64,000 nucleotides of DNA from Anabaena subtropica FACHB-260 (GTDB lineage Bacteria; Cyanobacteriota; Cyanobacteriia; Cyanobacteriales; Nostocaceae). The first letter of the stretch is position 1; each line of letters begins with the position of its first letter. Under the pieces are notes generated by a model. That model had not been told where the DNA came from. It was given only the letters and a program-made list of their open reading frames with translations, and did no database searches. The stretch is from positions 1 to 64,000 of the forward strand of contig NZ_JACJRF010000025.1 in assembly GCF_014697105.1 (NCBI RefSeq), written 5' to 3'. The translations under genes were made by a program, and so were the position numbers. Positions 1 through 8,658 of the stretch are shown one piece after another.

Positions 1-158
1 ATGAAGGCGATGATAAAGCAGGTGGTTGCAGCTAGCAAGGTGGGGATCATCAGTACTCCGAACCAACCGATGTATAGGCGGTTGTTGGTGCTGGTAATCC
101 ACTCGCAGAACTGTTCCCATACGTTGGCGCTCTTGCGCTGTTGTAAGGTTGCGGTCAT
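1..158 (-). CDS. psbA: Photosystem II reaction-centre protein D1, 5' part only
   Basis: The reverse strand from 158 to the window edge encodes 52 codons starting [20 protein letters not shown] and continuing through [18 protein letters not shown], the familiar N-terminus of the D1 subunit that binds the water-oxidising cluster and the QB quinone in thylakoid membranes. The first transmembrane helix begins near residue 30. The rest of the gene, about 360 codons in the family, lies outside the window. No clear Shine-Dalgarno sequence precedes the ATG; a promoter-like pair is listed separately. Cyanobacteria usually carry several psbA copies; which isoform this is cannot be told from the N-terminus alone. 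Confidence 0.95.
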   Translation of the reverse strand, partial: MTATLQQRKSANVWEQFCEWITSTNNRLYIGWFGVLMIPTLLAATTCFIIAF

Positions 159-214
159 GTTTTTATGATTACGTTGTTTTGTATGTATGTTGTAGGCGTT
201 TCCACCTGTTACAT

Positions 215-244
215 ATCTTAACTGCAATTATTTCATTTTGTAAA
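215..244 (-). promoter_or_regulatory. Putative psbA promoter (-35/-10 pair)
   Basis: On the minus strand TTTACA (239-244) is followed after 18 bases by TAAGAT (215-220), about 57 bases ahead of the psbA ATG. Both hexamers are near sigma-70-type consensus and resemble known cyanobacterial psbA promoters. The transcription start is inferred, not seen. Confidence 0.5.
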
Positions 245-385
245 GTGTTTTGAGAAAACATTTTTTGGTACACCCAGGAGAAAGGTCTGAAAATCAGGTT
301 TTACAATAGTTTCCAGATGTAAAGAAAATAAATTTTCTGAATCTAAATCCCAAAAAGCTTAAATTTACTCAGTAAAGTCTGTCTT

Positions 386-1360
386 ATGTCAGTTGCCAAT
401 ACTCCTTGTGCGATCGCCACTTATAGTCCTGCTTATACAATTGTTCCTACCTATGAATGTTTCAATCGCTGTACCTACTGCAACTTTCGTACTGATCCTG
501 GTAAAAGTCCTTGGATGACCTTATCAGCAGCAGAAAACATCTTGAAACGACTGCAAAAGGAAAAAGTCTGCGAAATTCTCATCCTCAGTGGAGAAGTACA
601 CCCCCATTCATCACGGCGTCAGGCATGGTTTCAAAGAATATATGATTTATGTAAATTAGTGTTAGCGCTGGGTTTTCTGCCCCATACTAATGCTGGGCCT
701 CTTAGTTTTGCAGAGATGCAACAACTGAAAAGCGTTAATGTTTCAATGGGTTTGATGTTGGAACAGCTAACGCCAAAATTATTAGAGACAGTTCATCGTC
801 ATGCACCGAGTAAGTTACCAGAACTCAGGCTACAACAACTAGAGTGGGCAGGAGAGTTGCAAATTCCCTTTACAACAGGCTTACTCTTAGGAATTGGGGA
901 AAGCGCTAATGATTGGAGGGAAACATTACAAGCCATATCGAACTTACATCAACGTTACCATCACATTCAAGAAGTCATTCTGCAACCCCATAGCCCAGGA
1001 AATCAGCAAACCTTTGATGCACTGGCTTTTGACCCCCATAAGTTACCAGAAGTCATTGCCAAAGCACGCCAGATTTTACCACCAGATATCACAATTCAAA
1101 TTCCGCCAAATTTAGTTAAAGATGAGCGATGGTTACTCAGTTGTATAGAAACTGGTGCTAGAGATTTAGGAGGAATTGGGCCGAAAGATGAAGTCAATCC
1201 TGATTATCCTCATCTTCAGGAGCAAGAACTGAGAGAAATCTTACAGCCTGCGGGGTGGCAATTAGTACCACGTTTACCTGTATACCCCCAGTTTGATAGT
1301 TGGTTGTCAGAGGAGTTGCAGACGGTAGTAAGACGGTGGAGAAATTTTGTATTTGCATAG
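386..1360 (+). CDS. cofG: FO synthase subunit CofG (7,8-didemethyl-8-hydroxy-5-deazariboflavin synthase, radical SAM)
   Basis: A 324-residue radical-SAM enzyme. Cysteines C25, C29 and C32 (CFNRCTYC) form the CX3CX2C motif that holds the 4Fe-4S cluster. The motif context, the VPTYECFNRC lead-in and the GARDLGGIGP stretch near residue 260 fit CofG, which acts with CofH to join a tyrosine-derived fragment to the flavin precursor and make the deazaflavin FO. In cyanobacteria FO serves mainly as the antenna pigment of DNA photolyase; full F420 synthesis is not implied. It is divergent from psbA and followed by a hairpin. No cofH is visible in this window. The ATG at 386 gives the expected length. 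Catalytic function is inferred from family motifs. Confidence 0.88.
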   Translation: MSVANTPCAIATYSPAYTIVPTYECFNRCTYCNFRTDPGKSPWMTLSAAENILKRLQKEKVCEILILSGEVHPHSSRRQAWFQRIYDLCKLVLALGFLPHTNAGPLSFAEMQQLKSVNVSMGLMLEQLTPKLLETVHRHAPSKLPELRLQQLEWAGELQIPFTTGLLLGIGESANDWRETLQAISNLHQRYHHIQEVILQPHSPGNQQTFDALAFDPHKLPEVIAKARQILPPDITIQIPPNLVKDERWLLSCIETGARDLGGIGPKDEVNPDYPHLQEQELREILQPAGWQLVPRLPVYPQFDSWLSEELQTVVRRWRNFVFA

Positions 1361-1374
1361 AAATGTAAACAAAT

Positions 1375-1394
1375 AAAGCCCGATAGAGGGCTTT
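1375..1394 (-). terminator. Hairpin between convergent cofG and hflX
   Basis: AAAGCCC (1375-1381) pairs with GGGCTTT (1388-1394) over a six-base loop. On the minus strand it is followed by a T-rich stretch, fitting a terminator for hflX; it may also stop cofG transcripts from the other side. Confidence 0.6.
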
Positions 1395-1452
1395 GTCAAG
1401 AAAAAATGTTTTTGTTTGAATTGTGGCAGTTTTATCAGAAAACTATGAATAT

Positions 1453-3009
1453 TTACTGAGAGTCAATGGCATATTGAATCAGCAAACTGAGACGTAGACG
1501 CAGGGTTTCTAAACCCAGGCGCTGGCTTGCAGAAATAAACACGGCTAGTGGAAACTCTTCTTGAGCTAAAGCGAGAGTCGCACTATCTACTTGGTCTATT
1601 TTATTAAAAGCAACCAGTGCTGGGCCAGGAGTCACGGGCATTTGTGCCAAGATTTCCCTGACTGCACGAATATGGCTTAACCAAGCAGGATGAGACAAAT
1701 CTACTAAGTGTAATAAGGCATCGGCTTCTGTGACTTCTTCCAAAGTGGCGCGGAAGGCATCCATTAATGATGCAGGTAATTCGTGGATAAACCCCACTGT
1801 GTCTGTAATTAAAATCTCTTGGGGTTCTCCGGTTTCTGCATGAGGAATGACTAAGCGGCGTGTGGTGGGGTCAAGGGTGGCGAATAACTGGTCAGCAGTG
1901 TAAACTTCAGCATTTGTGAGAGCATTTAATAAGGTGGATTTGCCAGCGTTGGTATAACCGACCAAAGCCACCGAGGGAACCTCCTGATGTTGTCGTCTTT
2001 GGCGTAAGCGTGAACGGTGTGCTTGTAATTGATCAACTTCTTGTTGTAGTCGGGAAATACGTCTTTGAATGGTGCGGCGTTCGGTTTCTAATTTAGTTTC
2101 ACCAGGGCCACGAGTCCCGATACCACCCCCCAGTCGAGACATTGCTTGACCTCTGCCGGTGAGTCTGGGCAGCATATATTCTAACTGTGCCAATTCTACC
2201 TGCAACTTACCCGCGCGGGATTGAGCGCGTTGAGCAAAGATATCTAAGATAACTTCGGTGCGGTCAACTACGCGGATACCAATTTGCGCTTCTAAGTTGC
2301 GGACTTGGGCGGGTGAGAGGGCGCGGTCAAAGACGACGAGGTTACATCCCAAGGTTTGGGCGGTGAGGGCAACTTCTTGGACTTTACCTTCACCGATGAC
2401 AGTTTGGGGATGAATGCGCGATCGCTTTTGTTGTACTGTCTGTAGTACATCACCACCAGCTGTATCGACTAATCGTGACAATTCCGCCAAGGTGTCGTGG
2501 AATTGTTGGAGTGACATATTATCAGTCATGACACCCACAATTAACACGCGGTCATGATCAGCGTCTACTTCCTGGGCGATAAATTCCCGGCGAAATTCCT
2601 CTTCCAGTCCTTCCACCAAGTCGATGAAATCCTGCTGTGCCAGATCATCTAAATCCAGTGGTGGTGATATGCTCCAACTGGTAGACTGAGCATTATTTGA
2701 TCCTGCGATCGCTGCACTAGGAATCAAAGTACGGGCATCTTGAGGGACTAGGTGTGCCAAATAAGCTTCTTTAACGTATCCTGTAGCCCCGCCACCGCGC
2801 CGTGTAAAGCCTGTCCCAGTGATATTGATTACCACTAAGGCATCTAAACGCTGCATTGCCATTGCGGTTAAAGCCCCTTCATTCGGCGGTTCCGTCTTGA
2901 GATGGGTAGCTAGGCAACGAATACCACTGAGACGTTCTGCACCATAACGCGGTAATTCCATCGGCGGAATTTGAGTTTGACGCGGTGTGCCTACGCCAAC
3001 ACGAATCAC
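1453..3009 (-). CDS. hflX: GTPase HflX (ribosome-associated)
   Basis: HflX is a GTPase that binds 50S subunits and rescues or splits stalled ribosomes. Visible signatures are the glycine-rich HflX linker GGGIGTRGPGETKLE, a G1 loop GYTNAGKST near residue 350, DTVGFI (G3) near 403 and NKID (G4) near 471. The coordinates given start at a GTG codon at 3007-3009 and give 518 residues. The same frame stays open upstream and reads as convincing HflX N-terminal protein (for example GLKSSQLKQLQRLYHQR) for about 66 to 72 more codons, but has no ATG, GTG or TTG there. The true start may be a CTG at 3205-3207 or an ATT at 3223-3225, giving 584 or 590 residues, nearer the length I expect in cyanobacteria. 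See findings. Confidence 0.93.
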   Translation of the reverse strand: MIRVGVGTPRQTQIPPMELPRYGAERLSGIRCLATHLKTEPPNEGALTAMAMQRLDALVVINITGTGFTRRGGGATGYVKEAYLAHLVPQDARTLIPSAAIAGSNNAQSTSWSISPPLDLDDLAQQDFIDLVEGLEEEFRREFIAQEVDADHDRVLIVGVMTDNMSLQQFHDTLAELSRLVDTAGGDVLQTVQQKRSRIHPQTVIGEGKVQEVALTAQTLGCNLVVFDRALSPAQVRNLEAQIGIRVVDRTEVILDIFAQRAQSRAGKLQVELAQLEYMLPRLTGRGQAMSRLGGGIGTRGPGETKLETERRTIQRRISRLQQEVDQLQAHRSRLRQRRQHQEVPSVALVGYTNAGKSTLLNALTNAEVYTADQLFATLDPTTRRLVIPHAETGEPQEILITDTVGFIHELPASLMDAFRATLEEVTEADALLHLVDLSHPAWLSHIRAVREILAQMPVTPGPALVAFNKIDQVDSATLALAQEEFPLAVFISASQRLGLETLRLRLSLLIQYAIDSQ

Positions 3010-3363
3010 TTGTCCGCGACGGTTAACGTAGGCACATACAGGTAGATTAATTTCTGTGCTAATTGCCGCCAGACGCTGGGAGAACTCAGACGTTGTGATG
3101 CGATCGCCTGGTATGCGCTGGTGGTACAGTCGCTGTAGTTGTTTCAGCTGACTGGATTTTAAACCCTGAAGATTACCGAAAATAGTTTCTATAGGCGTTT
3201 CGACCAGTTCACTGGCCCCCCGAATCCTTCTATTGTTTATTTTACAACAGCGCTAAGACTGCCAACTCAATCTTCTGGTGGTGCATTCTCAAGTCAGTCA
3301 GCTTCCATCAATTCAAAAACTAGCTATCCTTTTAACGGGAAGGGACGATTCCGAATTAATTTT

Positions 3364-4200
3364 ATGGTTACTGTGGCTGAAAAACTCAACGTTCACATTC
3401 AAGGTCAAGGTTTCCCCATATTAGGATTACATGGTCATCCTGGTAGTGGTGGGAGTCTGTCTGTTTTTACTAATCACTTATCAAAACGTTACCAAACTAT
3501 TGCCCCTGACTTACGTGGGTACGGCAAAAGTCGCTTTCGTGGCACTTTTACAATGCAGGATCATTTAACTGACCTAGAAGCATTATTAGACCGTTTTCAA
3601 ATCGAAAAATGTTTAGTGTTGGGATGGTCACTTGGTGGAATTTTAGCAATGGAGTTAGCGTTACGCCTTCCACAGCGTATCACTGGGCTGATTTTGGTGG
3701 CGACAGCAGCAAGACCCCGTGGAAATCATCCGCCGATTTCTTGGCAAGATAATTTGTATACAGGTGTTGCAGCACTCCTGAACTATATTAAACCGAGTTG
3801 GCCCTGGAATATGGAAACTTTTGGGAAGCGATCGCTGTTTCGTTACCTCATTCAACAACACACACCAACAGCTTATAGTTACATCGCCAAGGAAGCTGTT
3901 CCCGCCTATCTACAAACTTCTACATCTGCCACTCACGCCCTTAACAGCGCCCTAAGGTTAGGATATAACCGAGTCACAGACATTGAGCAAATTTACTGCC
4001 CTAGTTTAGTCCTTGCTGGCGCACAAGACCGCCACATTACAGCTGATTCCAGCTTAGAAACTGCTCGACACCTCAAGTATAGTCAGTGGAAATGTTACAC
4101 AAACACGGCTCATCTTTTTCCGTGGGAAATACCTCAGCAGGTTCTCAGTGATATTGATATCTGGTTAGCAAATAACTCACAGATAATTAGTAGTCAATAG
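3364..4200 (+). CDS. Alpha/beta-fold hydrolase
   Basis: A 278-residue single-domain alpha/beta hydrolase. The nucleophile elbow GWSLGG puts the catalytic serine at S89; D222 (AGAQDRH) and H250 (TNTAHLFPW) complete a plausible triad, and LHGHPGSGG near residue 22 supplies the oxyanion-hole region. No signal peptide is seen, so it is probably cytoplasmic. The substrate cannot be deduced; relatives include esterases, haloalkane dehalogenase-like enzymes and thioesterases. It stands alone between hflX (divergent) and a repeat patch, with no operon partner. Confidence 0.85.
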   Translation: MVTVAEKLNVHIQGQGFPILGLHGHPGSGGSLSVFTNHLSKRYQTIAPDLRGYGKSRFRGTFTMQDHLTDLEALLDRFQIEKCLVLGWSLGGILAMELALRLPQRITGLILVATAARPRGNHPPISWQDNLYTGVAALLNYIKPSWPWNMETFGKRSLFRYLIQQHTPTAYSYIAKEAVPAYLQTSTSATHALNSALRLGYNRVTDIEQIYCPSLVLAGAQDRHITADSSLETARHLKYSQWKCYTNTAHLFPWEIPQQVLSDIDIWLANNSQIISSQ

Positions 4201-4252
4201 TCTAGAATCCACAGTCAAAAGTTCAAAGTCAAGAGTTGAAAGCAATCACTCA

Positions 4253-4297
4253 TGACTAATAACTATTGACCAATGACTATTGACTATTGACTAATTG
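4253..4297. repeat. Heptamer-type short tandem repeats
   Basis: Degenerate copies of a heptamer close to ACTATTG/ACCAATG run in tandem downstream of the hydrolase gene. Such short tandemly repeated heptamers are common between genes in Nostoc and Anabaena; no function is known. Confidence 0.7.
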
Positions 4298-4303
4298 CCT
4301 AAC

Positions 4304-4606
4304 TTACATCTGACCGCTAAAGGCAGGCTTTACTTTGCGGTCAATGCGTTCCCCCAGGTCGTCAGCAATTGTCAAATTATCGGGCTTGCAGCGCTTGACG
4401 TTAACAACTATTCCTTGCGCCCCTTCAGTTTCTAAATCTTCTACGTAGCCTTTGATGGCTACCTTAGCATCAGCAGAACTGAGAAAAGGCCCAAAGTAGT
4501 ATGTGCAACGTGGATTTTGAGTGTTAATCTCCACCCACCAAGCCAAGCCAAATATATTGAAAGTATTAATTGCAGTTTCCTTCAGGTTTTGCCAAATTGT
4601 TTTCAT
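4304..4606 (-). CDS. DUF1816 domain-containing protein
   Basis: A 100-residue protein of the DUF1816 family, found in cyanobacteria. It contains the characteristic FGLAWWVEI and CTYYFGPF segments and a C-terminal half rich in charged residues. The frame is open to 4648 with a possible earlier start, but the ATG at 4606 (MKTIWQNLK) matches where family members begin, so I use it. Some DUF1816-type proteins occur near phycobilisome-related genes; nothing in this neighbourhood supports a specific role. It is downstream of rlmB on the same strand with a 93-base gap. Confidence 0.85.
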   Translation of the reverse strand: MKTIWQNLKETAINTFNIFGLAWWVEINTQNPRCTYYFGPFLSSADAKVAIKGYVEDLETEGAQGIVVNVKRCKPDNLTIADDLGERIDRKVKPAFSGQM

Positions 4607-4699
4607 GGTTGTCGCCAATTGTTCAAAGTGGTACTGAATCTTCAACAATAGTATTGTTATTTGTTGTTACATTTCTTTATACTCTTTTACTGATGATTT

Positions 4700-5671
4700 T
4701 CATAGAGGTTTTTGTAACTTATCTAGGTATAAAGTGTTTAACGAACGTTGGCGAAAAATCTCATACAGCGCCATTCCTGCCGCAACTGAGGCATTCAGGC
4801 TAGGGGTCTTACCCATCAAGGGAATTGATACCAAAACATCACATGAGCGCTGAGTTAACATACTCAAACCTTCGCCTTCCGAGCCGATTACCAAAACAAT
4901 AGGGCCACGGAAGCTGACTGTGTGTAGAGGTTCACTACCTCCAGCCGCAGTACCATAAATCCAGAAACCAGCTTCTTTCAAGTCTTCTAGCGCGCGGCTG
5001 AGGTTAACTACTCTAGCTACAGGAAAATTTTCTAAAGCACCTGCCGCTACTTTTACCACTGTAGAGGTGATCCCGGATGCTCTTCTTTGGGGGATGACCA
5101 ATCCTTGAGCGCCAATTGCTTCGGCTGTGCGAATAATCGCCCCTAAATTATGAGGGTCTGTGATGCTATCAGCTACGACAATTACGGGATCGGTGACAGA
5201 CTTAGCTTGGGCAATTAGTTCATGTAACTCAATATATGAATAGGGAGAAATCTGGGCTGCTATCCCTTGGTGATTAGCTTGGTCGGTAATTTGGTCTAAA
5301 CGTTTGGGTTCTACTTCATCAACGACTGCGCCATTTTCCTTGGCTTGAAGAATCAAATTATGAAACCGGGGATCGTAACGTAGTCGGGGAACTACCCAGA
5401 TGCGGTTTAAATCACGTTGATTTTCCAAAGCACTAAGTACTGGATGACGACCATAGATAATGTCGCTATCTTCCGGTGGTTTAGGAGTAGGTGCTGAATC
5501 AGAAAATTTGCGGCGTGGACTTGGAGGACGTGAGCTGCTAGAGCTAGAATTACTCTCCCCATTTCTGTGACTACGAATAGGATTAGAAATGACTCGCTTA
5601 CCCTTAATTTTTATGGGTTGTCCGCGATTCGCTTCGCCCGTAGTTTTGATTTTTCTAGGTTTGTTAGTCAT
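4700..5671 (-). CDS. rlmB: 23S rRNA 2'-O-methyltransferase RlmB / TrmH family
   Basis: A SPOUT-fold RNA methyltransferase of 323 residues, probably methylating G2251 of 23S rRNA. Residues 1-70 are a low-complexity basic and serine-rich tail; the substrate-binding domain starts at [12 protein letters not shown] near residue 71. The SpoU core carries [27 protein letters not shown] and [19 protein letters not shown], which form the trefoil-knot SAM site and the conserved N, E and S residues. It lies 79 bases downstream of mrnC on the same strand, the arrangement seen in many bacteria. The exact target nucleotide is inferred from family. Confidence 0.9.
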   Translation of the reverse strand: MTNKPRKIKTTGEANRGQPIKIKGKRVISNPIRSHRNGESNSSSSSSRPPSPRRKFSDSAPTPKPPEDSDIIYGRHPVLSALENQRDLNRIWVVPRLRYDPRFHNLILQAKENGAVVDEVEPKRLDQITDQANHQGIAAQISPYSYIELHELIAQAKSVTDPVIVVADSITDPHNLGAIIRTAEAIGAQGLVIPQRRASGITSTVVKVAAGALENFPVARVVNLSRALEDLKEAGFWIYGTAAGGSEPLHTVSFRGPIVLVIGSEGEGLSMLTQRSCDVLVSIPLMGKTPSLNASVAAGMALYEIFRQRSLNTLYLDKLQKPL

Positions 5672-5750
5672 AAAAGTTTGATCTATGGCGCATGGGTAGA
5701 CAGTCCGATTCCTGTAGTATCTTTCCGATCACGGAGATTGAACCGTTTAA

Positions 5751-6236
5751 TTATTCTTCTTTCTCTAGATGGATTTTCTGTAACAGTTCGGCTAGACGTG
5801 GGAAATCTGTCAGATAAAGGTAGCCTATTAAAGCTTCAAGACTAGTTGCTTGTTGATATATGTCGGGATCAACCCTTTTGGGGCGACCTGTGGCAGCATT
5901 ACGGCCTCGGCGGACAATTTCTAATTCACTTGCCCTCAGGTAAGGAGTCAGCGATCGCAAATGTAGCGCCTGTGTTTCTGCTCTGACTTGTGCTACTACT
6001 AAACGATGGTAAGGATCTAATCGCTGTAATGGTAGCAGGTAAAATATTCTAACATATAGTTCATAAACTGCATCTCCTACGTAAGCCAAAGCCGCAGGAG
6101 AAATTTGCTGCAATTGTGTCTGGGAGATATTTTCAATTAATGGCGCAGTACTTGCCAAGAGTGCTTGATTCCAAGGCGAATCTGGCTTAAAGTCTTCACC
6201 TTGTTGCTCTGATAACTCTTCCTCTTGGGACTTCAC
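5751..6236 (-). CDS. mrnC: Mini-ribonuclease III (MrnC)
   Basis: A 161-residue protein with only the RNase III catalytic domain and no double-stranded RNA-binding domain, the hallmark of Mini-III, which matures the ends of 23S rRNA precursors. The motif ALAYVGDAVYELYVR holds the metal-binding D55, and E134 in TSLEALIGYLYL is the second acidic site. Residues 1-45 are a family-variable acidic extension. It is the first gene of an apparent pair with rlmB, so both products act on 23S rRNA. Confidence 0.92.
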   Translation of the reverse strand: MKSQEEELSEQQGEDFKPDSPWNQALLASTAPLIENISQTQLQQISPAALAYVGDAVYELYVRIFYLLPLQRLDPYHRLVVAQVRAETQALHLRSLTPYLRASELEIVRRGRNAATGRPKRVDPDIYQQATSLEALIGYLYLTDFPRLAELLQKIHLEKEE

Positions 6237-6611
6237 AAATTCATCATTCCTTCATGGACTACTATTAAAAAGCAAAAGTAAAAAGATTTAAATACCTAAC
6301 ATTTTGCCAATTTAAAACGATATCCCTATTGCCTTTATACCCTACTACGTTGCAAAAGCATCTACCTTTTGGTAGATTATCTGATAATACTATCTGGATA
6401 CATATATCTGAACAAGCAAATAAAGAATTATTTTTTAGTAGGTTTTTTGCTCGTAATTCTACTATCGATGAGTACTTTATCAATTCAAAGTATAAAATGC
6501 AATCTTTGGGGAAGCAGAAGGTAGGAGGCAGTGCTGATGAATTTTCTACACTACCACTAAGTATGAAAGTGATTGTTCACAACTCCCTACTTTCTACTCC
6601 CCACTTATAAA
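6237..6611. other. Intergenic region without a convincing gene
   Basis: About 375 bases between mrnC and the terminator below. Two overlapping opposite-strand open frames of 72 and 93 codons exist here but have no family resemblance or ribosome site and I do not accept them. Presumed to hold the mrnC promoter. Confidence 0.5.
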
Positions 6612-6650
6612 TTAAGCTATGCCGAAAAATATCGGATAGCTTAATTTTTC
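6612..6650. terminator. Strong stem-loop downstream of the STAS gene
   Basis: TTAAGCTAT (6612-6620) pairs with ATAGCTTAA (6636-6644), extended by CCGA/TCGG across one bulged base. T5 follows on the plus strand and a shorter T-rich stretch on the minus strand. It sits just past the stop of the minus-strand STAS gene. Confidence 0.7.
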
Positions 6651-6657
6651 TATGATG

Positions 6658-7059
6658 TCAAGCACCCTTGATATTTTCTACTGCTGCGTCAACTGTGGAT
6701 TGCAGCGAAAGAAACTTCTCTAAACGAACGAGCTTGACGGTTTGAGTGACTCGTGCATTGGTGACAATTTGCAAGGTTCCTTCGGCATTTTGAGCCTGCT
6801 TGGCTAGCTGCACCAGAGCGCCCAAGCCGGAACTGTCAACAAAGTCAATTTGCGAAAGATCCAGAATAATATGCTTTGGGCCTTCATCAATTTTGCCGCC
6901 AAGTACCTTGCGAAACGTCGGCTCAGAAAAGGCATCTAACAGACCTGTGAGGCGGAATAGCTGATAGTTATCGCGGGCTTCACGAGTCCCCCTCAGGCTT
7001 ACGGTTAGATTCAGTGGTTCAGCAATAATTCCCTCCTCGTCGTTAAAGTGAACGCTCAA
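6658..7059 (-). CDS. STAS-domain anti-sigma factor antagonist
   Basis: A 133-residue protein made almost wholly of one STAS domain. The segment IDFVDSSGLGALVQLA carries the serine that is phosphorylated in SpoIIAA/RsbV-type antagonists (S76 or S77) in a canonical DSSGLG context. Such proteins switch partner anti-sigma factors or Rsb-type kinases by phosphorylation. No partner kinase or PP2C phosphatase gene is near, so the pathway is unknown. It is monocistronic: a hairpin follows it and about 150 bases separate it from carA. The first 20 residues are an extension before the STAS fold. Confidence 0.88.
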   Translation of the reverse strand: MSVHFNDEEGIIAEPLNLTVSLRGTREARDNYQLFRLTGLLDAFSEPTFRKVLGGKIDEGPKHIILDLSQIDFVDSSGLGALVQLAKQAQNAEGTLQIVTNARVTQTVKLVRLEKFLSLQSTVDAAVENIKGA

Positions 7060-7211
7060 GTATAGATGGTTTTGAGGCTGTTTGTCTACAATCTGCTGGA
7101 GTATGGGGTTCCGGGATTAAATTCAAAATTAAGAATTTTTAGTACTTGATTATGGGACATTTGGATTTAATTATGTTCCCTAGTCCCTAATCCCTAGTCT
7201 CCAGTTCCTTT

Positions 7212-8378
7212 TTAACTCACTTCTGTTGTAGTGGCTTGTTTTGCTGTCCGCATCTGGTGAACAAACTGGGCAAACAAGTAATCAGCATCGTGAGGGCCTG
7301 GGCTGGCTTCTGGGTGGTACTGCACTGAGAATATGGGTAGAGATTTGTGGCGTAAACCGGCAACTGTGCGATCGTTTAAGTTGAGGTGGCTAATTTCCAC
7401 AACTGCCTCAGGTAAAGAATCTGGGTTGATCGCAAAGCTGTGATTTTGGCTGGTGATTTCTACCCGTTGTTGTGAACCAGCAGGCTGATTTAAACCCCGA
7501 TGCCCAAATTTCAGCTTAAAGGTTTCTGCTCCCAGGGCATGACCCAAAATTTGGTGTCCCATACAAATACCAAAAATGGGTTTTTGGCTTTGGAGCAGCG
7601 CTTTGGCTGTGGTAATACCTTCTGTTACGGCCGAGGGATCGCCGGGACCGTTGGAGAGGAAAATACCATCTGGATTGTATTTGAGGATTTGTTCCGATGG
7701 TGTATCGGCAGGTACAACAATGACTCGACAACCATAACTGGCTAAACGACGTAAGATATTCCGTTTAACACCAAAGTCTAGGGCAACAACTGTCAAGGAT
7801 TCCCCATTATTTACCGTAGCGTCTGGGTTGAATTCCCAAACTGGGGTTGTGGGATCTGACCATTCGTAAACATTTGAGGTGGTGACTTCCCGAACTAAAT
7901 TTAAGCCTGCCATGCTGGGAGCTGCCTGTACCTGCTCCAACAATTCGGACTCATCCAAAATTTCTGTGGATATACCGCCGTTCATGGCTCCGTACATCCG
8001 AATTTTGCGGGTGAGGGCGCGGGTATCAATGCCAAAGATACCGGGGACTTGGTGCTGTTTGAGGTAGTCGGGTAAGGATTGAGTCGAGCGCCAGTTGCTC
8101 GGTTTATAACAAATATTTCTGGCGATCGCTCCCCGCACTTGGGGGCGTGCTGATTCTTCGTCTTCGGGATTAACGCCGGTATTCCCTAATTCGGGATAGG
8201 TAAACACGACAATTTGACCGCAGTAACTGGGATCGGTTAACACTTCTTGATATCCAGTCATGCCAGTGTTGAAGACGACTTCGCCAATGGTGGTTCCCGT
8301 CGCACCGAAAGACCAACCACGGTAAGGAGTTCCATCTGCCAAGACAAGGAGAGCAGGTATTGCGTCAGACAGGGGCAT
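7212..8378 (-). CDS. carA: Carbamoyl-phosphate synthase small (glutaminase) subunit
   Basis: CarA of 388 residues hydrolyses glutamine and channels ammonia to CarB for carbamoyl phosphate, the precursor of arginine and pyrimidines. The N-terminal CPSase_sm domain begins [18 protein letters not shown] and includes [10 protein letters not shown]. The class I glutamine amidotransferase half has the nucleophile elbow [10 protein letters not shown] (cysteine near 272) and the [10 protein letters not shown] segment near 353 with the catalytic histidine and glutamate. Length is normal. carB is not in the window. Confidence 0.97.
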   Translation of the reverse strand: MPLSDAIPALLVLADGTPYRGWSFGATGTTIGEVVFNTGMTGYQEVLTDPSYCGQIVVFTYPELGNTGVNPEDEESARPQVRGAIARNICYKPSNWRSTQSLPDYLKQHQVPGIFGIDTRALTRKIRMYGAMNGGISTEILDESELLEQVQAAPSMAGLNLVREVTTSNVYEWSDPTTPVWEFNPDATVNNGESLTVVALDFGVKRNILRRLASYGCRVIVVPADTPSEQILKYNPDGIFLSNGPGDPSAVTEGITTAKALLQSQKPIFGICMGHQILGHALGAETFKLKFGHRGLNQPAGSQQRVEITSQNHSFAINPDSLPEAVVEISHLNLNDRTVAGLRHKSLPIFSVQYHPEASPGPHDADYLFAQFVHQMRTAKQATTTEVS

Positions 8379-8421
8379 AAGCTATGAAAGCAAAAGGATT
8401 AGGGTTCAGGATTGGGGATTT

Positions 8422-8479
8422 GGTTGACAGTTGACAGTTGACATTTCCTTTTCAGCAGTCAACAGTTAACAGTGAGCAG
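8422..8479. repeat. TTGACAG-type heptamer repeats
   Basis: Three tandem copies of GTTGACA (8423-8443) are followed after about ten bases by related units in inverted sense (GTCAACAGTTAACAG). Same class of intergenic short tandem repeat as at 4253. Not CRISPR: units are seven bases with no spacers. Confidence 0.7.
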
Positions 8480-8658
8480 TCCTTAGTCCCCAATTTAGTC
8501 AATACTGCGACTGTTAATTATCCCATGAGTTTGTTAATTACGTGTTCGCCAAGAAATTAATTAAAACTTAAAATCAGAATAGATGATTTAAGTCTACAGG
8601 GGAATCGGTGGCAGGAGTGGATGTGCCTTCGCTGGAACAGGTAAAATTGAGATTAATT

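Noticed and set aside
4570-4803. 77-codon plus-strand frame with hydrophobic residues
   Set aside because: It runs antisense across the ends of the DUF1816 and rlmB genes and shows no own start signal.
6265-6610. Two opposite-strand frames of 72 and 93 codons
   Set aside because: They overlap each other on opposite strands, have no recognisable family and no convincing start; probably chance in AT-rich DNA.
8422-8479. Possible CRISPR array
   Set aside because: Repeat units are seven bases in direct tandem with no spacers, as in other intergenic heptamer repeats here.
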